A stretch of DNA of 64,000 nt from UBA2966 sp965242505. GTDB lineage: Bacteria > Pseudomonadota > Alphaproteobacteria > UBA2966. Location of the stretch: positions 2,418,001 to 2,482,000 of the forward strand of contig OZ251449.1 in the NCBI GenBank assembly GCA_965242505.1, written 5' to 3'. Below the pieces are notes generated by a model. It had not been told where the DNA came from. It worked only from the letters and a program-made list of their open reading frames with translations, and made no database searches. Every line of letters begins with the position of its first letter. The first letter of the stretch is position 1. Of this stretch, positions 34,944-42,917 are shown in pieces. The translations under genes and the position numbers were made by a program.

Positions 34944-37559
34944 TCAGAAGTCCAGTTGCAATCGGGCGGAGATCCCATGTCTCCGGTCCCTGTCTTCGTA
35001 TTCCAGGCCGAAGGCGAGTCGCGCGCCCTCTCGAACGGGCAGGGCATAGCCCAGGGAATAGCGCGTCGCCGGTCGGGCGCGCAGATCGATCACGGCCTGC
35101 CGCTGTTCGAGAGACTGCGCGTGTCCGCGGTAGAACGCATCGACGAAGCTGCTTCCGGTCGCCAGGAGGTGGTCGATCCGGATCCGTCCGTCCCTGATCC
35201 GCGTTTTCTGGCCGACGGAAAACCGCAAGGCGTCGTCGTCCCGGAGCGTATTGCGCCCCTGGACGCCCATCGACCACCCCTCCGCCCGCAGCCCGGATAT
35301 GCCGGACAACATGCCACCGGTCACGGAGACTTCTCCGGAACTGTGTTCGTATCCGGCGAACCCGCGCCAATCCCCGCCCAGAGAACCCGACAGGAACAGC
35401 TTCTTTCGCCGGGTTTCGGTTCGCGTGCTTCCGAGCGTTCCGAACGTCGAGCCCCAGACGCTGCGGCTTTCGTCGATGCGCGAGAGCTCCGCCGCGAGGT
35501 CGAACCCGCCGCGCGCGCGCCGCCATTGCAGGCCGACCTGACGCCACGGCGTCCGCCGCGACTCCCGCCCGCTGAACGCGAAGAACGGCCGCGCGCCGTC
35601 GCCCTGCATATGCAGCGCGACGGCCCCTCCGGCGCTGTCGAAGAAGGGGGGGGACACGGGGCCGGCGGCCTGGAACGCGCCCCATTCCCGCCATGCCGAC
35701 TTCCCGCAACCGCCGCACAGGTCGTGACTCAACCGCCAGCGGCCGAACGCGCCGGTGGGAAAATCCATCCCCACGGCGTGAAAGGCCCTGGATTCCCGGT
35801 CGAGGTCGGCGAACAGGACGGAATTCTCGACGCGATGGCCGCTTGCCGGCGCGAGCATGTCCCTGGCGGCGTAACTTGACGCGCGGGAGGGCGGGGGAGC
35901 CTCGACGTCGACGATGCCGGACAGCTTCATGTTGTAATACGCGCCGCCTATGCCGCCTGCGGCGACGTCGACGGCCCGCATTCTCTCGCCCGCGTGAGCG
36001 AGGGCGGGGGACAGGGTCACGCGGGCGCCCCGCAGCGCGACCCCCGCGCGCTGCTCGCCGACCGAATACGGCAGGCTGACCATCCCCTGCCTGGTGATCG
36101 CGTTTCCGAGATTCAACCGCCCCCAGCCATAGACCGGGTCCGGCTCGCGGGGATTGTCCAACCGTGTCCCGAGCGGCGTCGCGGAGTCGAGCAGCAGGGC
36201 CTGCACGACGTGCATCGGCATGTCGGGCAGCCGGCTCTTGAGGACCGCCAACGCCCCGCTCACCATGGGGGCGGCGAACGAGGTGCCGCCGATCCCCGGG
36301 CCGGGGAGGATTTCGAGGTCGTTCCCCGGCGCCATCAGGCACCAGTTTCTCGCGGCGCCGCATCCGTTGGAGAACGGAGCGATCTCGCCGTTTCGATCCA
36401 TCGCCGCGACGACCAGCCATTTCCCGAGCAGCCCGGGCTCGAACAACGGAGCCTCGTTCCACCCCCCTCCGGAGTTGTAGTCGACGCAGTCGTCGCTGCC
36501 GCAGTCCGCGCCCCACAGTTCCCTGAAGGGGGCGTCGTCTTCCCGGCGCGTGAACTTCGCCATGAATTCCGTGGCGGGGACCGTTTCGTTTCCCAGCAGG
36601 CAGCCCTCCTCGTCCCGGGAATTCTTCCCGCACATGCCGACCTGGTTGTTGACGGCGTTCCATCCGTCGTTGCTGGCCGCCCACACCGCCACGATGTCCC
36701 TGTCCGCGAGCTCTCTCGCGGCTTGGGCGAACTCACCCGTCCAATAGTCGTCGTTGCGAATAAGAGGATTGAAAAGGGGCAACCCCTGGGTCAGCCATAC
36801 CCCGGGCCTTCCGTCATAGGTTCCCTCATGGATGGGCGATACTCCGATGCTGAAGTTGATGACGTCGGCGCCGTTGGCGACCGCATGCCGGAGCGCCGCC
36901 GCCGGCTGCCCGCCGCCGGACAGCCCGATCGGCATTATCGAGGCCGAAGGCGCGACTCCGTGAACGTTTTTGGTGGGGACCGGCGTGGGGATCGGATCGC
37001 CTTGGTCGACCGTTACCTCGAAGACCCCTTCGGCATTGGCTCTCGCTCCCGCCGCGATCATGGCGACGTAGGTGCCGTGCACCGTGAATCGGCTGGTCTC
37101 GGTCACGGGCCCATCCACGGCCCCATCTATGTTAAAGCGCTGCGGCGTCGTGATTCTGTCCTTCAGATCGGGATGGGTGAGGTCCATGCCGTCGTCCGCG
37201 ACCGCGATGGTCGCGCCCTGGCCGAAGTAGCCGCGCTGGTAGGCCGTATGCGCGGAGATGCTCTCCAACCCCCAATGTTCTCCGTATTCCGCGGTCCGGT
37301 AGTCCACGCCATCCGACGCACGGGGGGCACCCAGATCCACCGGTCGGAATTCGAGCCCGGCCGGGTTCGGCGTGGAGGGTCCGCCCGGGTTCGATGGGGG
37401 GGGGCTACCCGGATTCGGCATGGCGGAACCGCCCCCACCCCCGCCTCCGCCGCAGGCCGCCAGGAGCGCAAGGCAGGCCAGCAACGGAACCGCGCCGCGC
37501 AGCTTCCGGCCATGGAGCAGGCGCCGCGGGAAACCGGGACGGGGATCGTTTCGTTTCAT
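34944..37559 (-). CDS. Subtilisin-type (S8) autotransporter lipoprotein, NalP-like
   Basis: 871 residues. The signal peptide ends in a lipobox ALLAAC (Cys36), followed by poly-Gly and a Pro/Asn/Gly linker (~37-68). S8 protease domain: Asp in VADDGMDLTHPDL (~116), His in HGTYVAMIAAG (~159) and Ser in GGTSFAAPMVSG (~425). From ~570 a beta-barrel-like translocator ends in QLDF, with the terminal Phe expected for outer-membrane insertion. The order matches NalP of Neisseria, a surface protease that trims other proteins. A C9 run encodes part of the linker and a C8 run lies near codon 636, both slippage-prone. It probably stands alone. Confidence 0.9.
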   Translation of the reverse strand: MKRNDPRPGFPRRLLHGRKLRGAVPLLACLALLAACGGGGGGGGSAMPNPGSPPPSNPGGPSTPNPAGLEFRPVDLGAPRASDGVDYRTAEYGEHWGLESISAHTAYQRGYFGQGATIAVADDGMDLTHPDLKDRITTPQRFNIDGAVDGPVTETSRFTVHGTYVAMIAAGARANAEGVFEVTVDQGDPIPTPVPTKNVHGVAPSASIMPIGLSGGGQPAAALRHAVANGADVINFSIGVSPIHEGTYDGRPGVWLTQGLPLFNPLIRNDDYWTGEFAQAARELADRDIVAVWAASNDGWNAVNNQVGMCGKNSRDEEGCLLGNETVPATEFMAKFTRREDDAPFRELWGADCGSDDCVDYNSGGGWNEAPLFEPGLLGKWLVVAAMDRNGEIAPFSNGCGAARNWCLMAPGNDLEILPGPGIGGTSFAAPMVSGALAVLKSRLPDMPMHVVQALLLDSATPLGTRLDNPREPDPVYGWGRLNLGNAITRQGMVSLPYSVGEQRAGVALRGARVTLSPALAHAGERMRAVDVAAGGIGGAYYNMKLSGIVDVEAPPPSRASSYAARDMLAPASGHRVENSVLFADLDRESRAFHAVGMDFPTGAFGRWRLSHDLCGGCGKSAWREWGAFQAAGPVSPPFFDSAGGAVALHMQGDGARPFFAFSGRESRRTPWRQVGLQWRRARGGFDLAAELSRIDESRSVWGSTFGTLGSTRTETRRKKLFLSGSLGGDWRGFAGYEHSSGEVSVTGGMLSGISGLRAEGWSMGVQGRNTLRDDDALRFSVGQKTRIRDGRIRIDHLLATGSSFVDAFYRGHAQSLEQRQAVIDLRARPATRYSLGYALPVREGARLAFGLEYEDRDRRHGISARLQLDF
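35647..35654. repeat. G8/C8 homopolymer inside the autotransporter gene
   Basis: Eight G on the plus strand, reading as C8 in the gene near codon 636 (SPPF), at the start of the barrel half. A one-base slip would remove the translocator. Confidence 0.95.
37396..37404. repeat. G9/C9 homopolymer in the autotransporter linker codons
   Basis: Nine G on the plus strand, read as C9 encoding prolines 53-55 just after the lipobox. Its 5'-proximal place means gain or loss of a base would switch the protein off, like the poly-C tract of nalP. Confidence 0.95.
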
Positions 37560-37700
37560 CGCTCGGGAACGTACGATTTATGCGTCAACGGGAAAAGGGT
37601 GGAGGCCCCTGCATCATGAGGGGCGTCCCCGGCAAGAAGGCTTCGTCCGAAACGGGTTCCCGCTTTCGTGGAAATGACGGCCGGAGCCCGCGGAGCCTAC

Positions 37701-37950
37701 CCCGTATTTCTCATACCGGCAGGGATCAAGGATTGGCGGCGTTGCGGGACCGCGATCCACCCCCCTCCCGACCTCCCCCCTGTACAGGGGGGAGGAGCGT
37801 CAACGGCCCCTCCGTCCGCCTCGTTCTCCCTCCCCCTTGCAGGGGGAGGGTCGGGGTGGGGGTCGCGCCAGGGGGGAAGAGCGCGAACGGACCCTGCGGC
37901 GCCCCCGTCGCCGGACGAAGCTTGCGGACAGGCAGCATGAGAAATGCGGG
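37701..37950 (+). mobile_element. Dispersed GC-rich element, copy 8 (full-length reference copy)
   Basis: 250 bp with both ends: CCCGTATTTCTCATACCGGC at the left and GCATGAGAAATGCGGG at the right, forming imperfect terminal inverted repeats of ~14 bp. CTAC flanks both sides (37697-37700 and 37951-37954), a possible 4-bp target duplication. The interior contains CCCCCCTGTACAGGGGGG and CTCCCCCTTGCAGGGGGAG palindromes, the arm GCGCGAACGGACCCTGCGGC and GCCGGACGAAGCTTGCGGAC. No protein is encoded, so it would depend on a transposase elsewhere. The preceding 140 bp hold nothing recognisable. Confidence 0.93.
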
Positions 37951-38010
37951 CTACCCCCACGAAAGCGGGGAAACGATGCCGGAGAAGGTCATTGGCGCGA
38001 GGCGGAGACG

Positions 38011-38083
38011 CAGGCGGGCGGTTCCTCGACGAGAGGCATCGATTTCAACCAGTGTTCCACGTCCTGTTCGGCATCGAACGGCG
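38011..38083 (-). pseudogene. Remnant of a VOC-gene 3' end
   Basis: 73 bp aligning without gaps to 33463-33535, the last codons of the VOC gene; differences are about nine, mostly at third positions. On the minus strand it reads PFDAEQDVEHWLKSMPLVEEP against LFDDERDVERWLKAMPLVEEP. The stop TGA has become TGC. No upstream part of the gene remains; it is cut off at the antitoxin stop. In both places a full-length dispersed element lies just beside the segment. Confidence 0.75.
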
Positions 38084-38440
38084 TCAGGCATAGCCGCCCG
38101 CCATGATCCGGTCGAGATAGGCACGGACGTGATCGGCCTTGCCTTCGCGTAACAGCAGGTCCGGCGTGGCGCCGCCGAAGCCCGGCAGCGGCGCGGCGCG
38201 AAACCAGGCATAGGCCGCGAGCGGCGAGCCGGTCTCGGCTTCGACGCGGTTCAGGATTTCCAGCATCTGACGCAGGCGGGTCTGCGTCTTTCGCGCGCGG
38301 ATCCGCGAGGCGCGCGAAAATGCGTCGCGGGCGAGACCCAGGGTATCGGCGATTTCGGACTCGGTGGTGCGCAGGGCATCGGCTACGCGCACGGGCGAGA
38401 ACACCTGATCCCGATCGTCAACGAATTCCTGGAACCTCAT
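38084..38440 (-). CDS. Xre/MbcA/ParS-type antitoxin, apparently orphan
   Basis: 118 residues. The N-terminal HTH-like half (VADALRTTESEIADTLGLARDAFSR) and the C-terminal toxin-binding half (LRQMLEILNRVEAETGSPLAAYAWFRAAPLPGFGGATPDLLL) match DUF2384 antitoxins that pair with RES-domain NAD-degrading toxins. No RES gene lies on either side: downstream is only the VOC remnant, upstream an MFS gene on the other strand. The partner may have been lost in the rearrangement that left the remnant. Confidence 0.8.
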   Translation of the reverse strand: MRFQEFVDDRDQVFSPVRVADALRTTESEIADTLGLARDAFSRASRIRARKTQTRLRQMLEILNRVEAETGSPLAAYAWFRAAPLPGFGGATPDLLLREGKADHVRAYLDRIMAGGYA

Positions 38441-38502
38441 GGTTGCTCCTCATGCATAGCCGCCCCTCACGGTTCTTGACGTAGTATAGCGCGGTCGAAC
38501 AC

Positions 38503-39777
38503 GTGACTCCAGAAGCGAGCCCTCCGCCCTCCCTCCAGGCGCCCGATGTGACGACCGCCGCGCCCGCTCCTCTCAGCCGCGACGCCAGGGTCATCGGCCT
38601 TGTCGGAAGCGCGCACGTCGTCAGCCACTTCTACCAGCTCGCGCTGCCGCCGCTCTTTCCGATCCTCAGGGACGATCTCGGCGTGTCCTACGCCGCCCTC
38701 GGCCTGTTGAGCACGGTGTTCTTCGTCGCCTCGGCGGTGGCCCAGCCCGCCATGGGGTTCCTCGTGGACCGCATCGGCGCGCGGCGCGTGCTGATCGCCG
38801 GCATCGGCCTGCTCGGCCTTTCCTGTCTGATGATGGGGTTCGCGCCCACGTACCCCGCGTTCGTCGTCCTGGCCGTGGTCGGCGGCGTCGGCAACTCCGT
38901 GTTCCACCCCGCGGACTACTCGATCCTGACGGCGTCGGTCAGCGAGGAGCGTCTGGGCCGCGCCTATAGCGTCCACACGGTCGGCGGCAACGTCGGCTGG
39001 ACCCTCGCGCCCATCGTCATGATCGCGCTGGCCGCCGCCGTCGGATGGCGAGGCGCCCTGATCTCGATCGGCGTCGCCGGACTGGCGCTGGCCGCGTTCC
39101 TGGCGTGGCGAGGCTCCCTGCTGCGGGACGAGAGCGACGCCCGCGGACGTTCGGACGCAGACTACGGCGGCGCTTCGCGGCCGGCGGGGTTCGCGTTCCT
39201 GCTCGACGTATCCATTCTCGCGTCGTTCGTCTTCTTCGTGTTCCTGGCCATGGGCCAGTTCGGAATCCAGTCCTTCTCCGTGACCGCGCTCAACGCGGTC
39301 TACGGCGTCGACCTCGCGCTGGCCGGTTCCGCGCTGACGGCCTATCTGGCGGCGGGCGCCGTCGGGACCATCGCCGGCGGGATCACGGCCGACCGCGTGC
39401 GCGACCCCGGGATGATCGTGGCGGTCGCCTTCGTCATCGCGGCGCCGGTCTTCGTGGCCATGGGCGGCCTCGATCTCCCGTTCCCGGCGATGTTCGCGGG
39501 CCTCGTCCTGACGGGGTTCGCCATGGGGGCGGCGATGCCGTCCCGCGACCTGATCGTCAGGCGCGCGACGCCGGCGGGCGCGACGGGCCGGGTGTTCGGC
39601 TTCGTCTACTCGGGGCTGGACGTCGGCGGGACCATCGCCCCGGTCCTGTTCGGCGCCTTCATGGACGCCGGCCGCCCCGACTGGCTCTATCACGCCGTGG
39701 CGCTGCTGATCCTCGCCGCCGTCGGCAGCGTCCTGGTCGTCCGGCGGCGCACCGGCGGCGCCAGCCACCGGCGGTAG
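38503..39777 (+). CDS. MFS transporter
   Basis: 424 residues from a GTG start. About 12 hydrophobic membrane segments with the MFS loop-2 motif GFLVDRIGARRVL (~85-97) and a long central loop (~205-225). The opening VVSHFYQLALPPLFPILRDDLGVSYAALG and the HPADYSILTASV segment resemble the fosmidomycin-resistance/CynX side of the family. It exports or imports an unknown small molecule at the inner membrane. Confidence 0.87.
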   Translation: MTPEASPPPSLQAPDVTTAAPAPLSRDARVIGLVGSAHVVSHFYQLALPPLFPILRDDLGVSYAALGLLSTVFFVASAVAQPAMGFLVDRIGARRVLIAGIGLLGLSCLMMGFAPTYPAFVVLAVVGGVGNSVFHPADYSILTASVSEERLGRAYSVHTVGGNVGWTLAPIVMIALAAAVGWRGALISIGVAGLALAAFLAWRGSLLRDESDARGRSDADYGGASRPAGFAFLLDVSILASFVFFVFLAMGQFGIQSFSVTALNAVYGVDLALAGSALTAYLAAGAVGTIAGGITADRVRDPGMIVAVAFVIAAPVFVAMGGLDLPFPAMFAGLVLTGFAMGAAMPSRDLIVRRATPAGATGRVFGFVYSGLDVGGTIAPVLFGAFMDAGRPDWLYHAVALLILAAVGSVLVVRRRTGGASHRR

Positions 39778-39794
39778 ACGCCTCATGTTCAATC

Positions 39795-39986
39795 CCGCGG
39801 CGTTGCGGGACCGCGGTCCACCCCCCTCCCGACCTCCCCCCTGTTATGGGGGAGGAGTGTGGATGGCTCCCCCTGTCAGAGGGGAGGGTCGGGGTGGGGG
39901 TCGCGCCGGGGGAGGGGCGCGAACGAACCCTGCGGCGCCCCCGCCGCCGGATGAAGCTCGCGGACCAGCGGAACGAGACATGCGGC
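39795..39986 (+). mobile_element. Dispersed GC-rich element, copy 9
   Basis: Plus-oriented from CCCGCGGCGTTGCGGGACCG to GAGACATGCGGC. The right end touches the stop codon (CTA on this strand, 39987-39989) of the GST gene. The first ~20 bp of the usual left end are missing. Confidence 0.88.
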
Positions 39987-40643
39987 CTAATGCCCCCTGA
40001 AATCCGGCGGCGCGTCGGGCTGGTTCTGCGCCAGGGCATCGCGGAACGCCGGCATGTCCTCGCACAGTCCGTAGATCCGCCGCACCGTCGGGCAGGGCGC
40101 CGGGTCGCAGCCGTAGCGGCGCGCGACCTGCATCAGCGAAGCCAGGCACACGTCGGCGAACGTCGGGGAGTCCCCATGGCAAAAGGTTCCCGTGGCCGGA
40201 TCGTCGACGAGCGACGCCTCCAGCGTTTCCAGACCCTGGCGAACCCAGTCGTGGCACCAGCGCCGAACGCCCGCCTCGTCCTGGTCCAGGTCGCGGGCGA
40301 GGCGGTTGCGCACGCGGCTCGGCAACAGCGCGAAGACGTCTCCGGCCACGGCGAGGGACAGGCTGCGCACGCGCGCCCGGCCGACGAGGTCGCCGGGCAG
40401 CAACGGCGGCTCCGGGAACTTCTCTTCGAGGTACTCGAGGATGGCCAGGGACTGCGTGACCGTCACGTCTCCGTCCCGCAGCGCCGGAACCTTCCCCTGC
40501 GGGTTCAGGGTCCGGTATCCGGGGGACGCGGCGTCGCCCTTCAGGACGTTGACGATCTCGTCCTCGTAGGCGACGCCCTTGAGGTTGAGCGCGACCCGCG
40601 CCCGGTAGACGTTGGTGGACAGGTAATAACCGTAGAGTTTCAT
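39987..40643 (-). CDS. maiA: Glutathione S-transferase, zeta class (maleylacetoacetate isomerase-like)
   Basis: 218 residues from MKLYGYYLSTNVYRARVALNLKGV. The thioredoxin-like half has the GSH site VPAL and TQSLAILEYLEE; the helical half follows. The RVALNLKGV-YE pattern points to zeta-class MaiA, which isomerises maleylacetoacetate in tyrosine/homogentisate degradation, but the usual SSCS active-site run is replaced by LSTN, so the name is tentative. No homogentisate genes are nearby. Confidence 0.78.
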   Translation of the reverse strand: MKLYGYYLSTNVYRARVALNLKGVAYEDEIVNVLKGDAASPGYRTLNPQGKVPALRDGDVTVTQSLAILEYLEEKFPEPPLLPGDLVGRARVRSLSLAVAGDVFALLPSRVRNRLARDLDQDEAGVRRWCHDWVRQGLETLEASLVDDPATGTFCHGDSPTFADVCLASLMQVARRYGCDPAPCPTVRRIYGLCEDMPAFRDALAQNQPDAPPDFRGH

Positions 40644-40832
40644 GAGACAGGCCACTCCTCGTTCGGTCGCGTCCGGTTCGGGCGGACGCCCGTCCGCGCC
40701 TCGCGACTCCCGACCGCAATCTACCCCACCGGCCCGTTCCGGCGCAGGCGCCGCCGCCGCCGCCCGCCTTTACGCCGGCCCGGCGACCCATCACACTCGC
40801 CCGCCGTTCGACCCGAGGAATCCCCCGGCCTC

Positions 40833-42917
40833 ATGATCCGACTGGCATTCGACATCGGTGGAACGTTCACCGACATCGCGCTGCACGATTCCCGGTCGGG
40901 GGCGCTGCACGTCGCGAAGACGCTGACCACCCCCGACGATCTGGCGCGCGCGGTCATGGCCGGCATGGACGCGGTTCTGGACGAAAGCGGGAAGAAGCCC
41001 TCCGACGCGGGCGCCCTTCTCCACGCCACGACCGTGGCGACGAACGCCATCCTGGAACGGAAGGGCGCCAGGACGGCGCTTCTGACGACGGAAGGATTCC
41101 GGGACGTCCTGATCCTCGGCCGCCAGAAGCGCTACGAGACCTACGACCTCTATTTCCGCAAACCGGAGCCGTTGACGCGGCGCCGGCATATCTACGAGGT
41201 CCCCGAGCGCGTCGACGCCGACGGCAACGTCATCACGCCCCTCGACGCGGACGGCCTCGACTCCGTGATCGACCGGCTCCTGGCGGAGGAAATCGAATCG
41301 GCCGCGATCGTCTTTCTCCATTCCTACGCCAATCCGGATCACGAGAGGGCCGCCGCGCGGCGGCTCGCGGAACGCGCGCCCGGCCTGGCCGTCTCGGCCT
41401 CCTGCGACGTCTCTCCGCGTATCCGGGAGTACGAACGCAGCAGCACGACCCTCGCCAACGCCTTCGTCAAGCCGATCGTGGCCCGGTATCTCGACCGGCT
41501 GCGGGAGACGCTGACGAGGCGAGGGTTCGCGGCGCCCCTCCACGTGATGCAGTCGAACGGCGGGCTCGCGACGCCGGAGGTCGCCCGCGACTTTCCCGTG
41601 CGCATCGTCGAATCCGGCCCGGCGGCCGGCGTTCTGCTCGCGCGGCACATCGGACGTCTCGAGTCGGCGGACCACGTGCTGACGTTCGACATGGGCGGCA
41701 CCACCGCCAAGCTGGGCGTCGTGGACGACGGCGAGCCGGCCATCGCGTCCGCTTTCGAGGTCGATACGATCGACTCCCGGCGCTACAGCGGTCTGCCCCT
41801 GTCGACGCCCGCGATCGAGCTCCTGGAGATCGGCGCCGGCGGCGGCAGCATCGCCAGCACCGACGGGCGCACCATCCGGGTGGGCCCCGAGAGCGCCGGC
41901 GCGGACCCGGGGCCCATCTGCTACGGCGGAGGCGGCGATCGGCCGACGGTCACCGACGCCAATCTCGCGCTCGGCTACCTCGATCCGGGGAACTTCAACG
42001 GCGGCGCCATGACCCTGGACCCGGAAGCGGCGGAGGCCGGCCTGCGGTGGAGCATCGCCGAACCTCTGGGCCTGTCCCTGGAAGACGCGGCGTGGGGCGT
42101 TCACGCGGTCGCCAACGCCAACATGGAACGCGCGATGCGGGTCATGTCGATCGAAAAGGGCCGCGATCCCCGCAGGTACGTCCTGGTCGCCTTCGGCGGG
42201 GCCGGACCGATCCACGCGGCGCGGATCGCGCGCTCTCTCTCGATTCCCCGCGTCATCGTCCCCGCCGCGGCGGGGGTCGGGTCGGCGGTCGGACTGCTGA
42301 CCGCCGACGTCCGCATCGACGTGACCGTCACGCGCGCCATGGCGCTGGAAGCCGGCGCGGGCGGGCGGGTCGCGGCGGCGTATGCGGAGCTCGAGTCCCT
42401 CGTCGCGAAGGAGGCCCCGCGCCTCGGTTCGACGGCGCCGAGGCTCTCGCGCTACGCCTACCTCCGGCAGGCGGGGCAGGGCTTCGAGATCAACGTCGGC
42501 CTGCCCGACGGGCCCATCGACGACGGCTACGTCGGCCGCGTGATCGAGGCCTTCCACGCCGCATACGAACGGGACTACGGCTACCGCGACGAGGCGTCCG
42601 GCGTCGAGGCGGTGGACTGGTGTCTGGCGGCGACGTTTCCCGACGACGCGGCCGGACGCCTCGGGACGACGGCCATCCGGCGCGGGGAGGGCGGACGGAT
42701 CGACGGCGCCCGGCGGGTGTATCTGCCCGAGCGCGCCGCGTGGACGGCCTGCCGGATCCTGGATCGCGCGACGCTGGCCCGCGCCGGCGGCCTTCCGGGC
42801 CCCGCGATCATCGAGGACCCCGAGTCGACGATACTTGCGTTGCCGGGCGACCGCCTTAGCATGTCGGAGCGCGGCGACGTCATCATCGACGTCGACGCCA
42901 TGGAAGAAGACGGTTGA
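40833..42917 (+). CDS. hyuA: Hydantoinase/oxoprolinase subunit A
   Basis: 694 residues. N-terminal MIRLAFDIGGTFTDIALHD is the ATP-grasp-like actin-fold phosphate loop; TFDMGGTTAKLGV (~290) is the second. GAGGGSIA and FGGAGPIHA are typical of the family. With subunit B it hydrolyses a cyclic amide (hydantoin, 5-oxoproline) or, in relatives, carboxylates acetone or acetophenone, using ATP. The stop overlaps the next start by 4 bp (TTGA). Confidence 0.92.
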   Translation: MIRLAFDIGGTFTDIALHDSRSGALHVAKTLTTPDDLARAVMAGMDAVLDESGKKPSDAGALLHATTVATNAILERKGARTALLTTEGFRDVLILGRQKRYETYDLYFRKPEPLTRRRHIYEVPERVDADGNVITPLDADGLDSVIDRLLAEEIESAAIVFLHSYANPDHERAAARRLAERAPGLAVSASCDVSPRIREYERSSTTLANAFVKPIVARYLDRLRETLTRRGFAAPLHVMQSNGGLATPEVARDFPVRIVESGPAAGVLLARHIGRLESADHVLTFDMGGTTAKLGVVDDGEPAIASAFEVDTIDSRRYSGLPLSTPAIELLEIGAGGGSIASTDGRTIRVGPESAGADPGPICYGGGGDRPTVTDANLALGYLDPGNFNGGAMTLDPEAAEAGLRWSIAEPLGLSLEDAAWGVHAVANANMERAMRVMSIEKGRDPRRYVLVAFGGAGPIHAARIARSLSIPRVIVPAAAGVGSAVGLLTADVRIDVTVTRAMALEAGAGGRVAAAYAELESLVAKEAPRLGSTAPRLSRYAYLRQAGQGFEINVGLPDGPIDDGYVGRVIEAFHAAYERDYGYRDEASGVEAVDWCLAATFPDDAAGRLGTTAIRRGEGGRIDGARRVYLPERAAWTACRILDRATLARAGGLPGPAIIEDPESTILALPGDRLSMSERGDVIIDVDAMEEDG

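Noticed and set aside
34114..36684. 856-codon minus-strand ORF overlapping the autotransporter
   Set aside because: Only its 3' 235 codons, from 34818, match a protein family (alpha/beta hydrolase); the rest is a shadow of the autotransporter.
38470..38500. Promoter TTGACG...TATAGC before the MFS gene
   Set aside because: The two boxes are only about five bases apart, too close for a sigma-70 promoter.
38467..39792. Minus-strand ORF opposite the MFS gene
   Set aside because: Low-complexity Arg/His/Gly protein without domains; the plus strand has clear membrane segments and an MFS motif.
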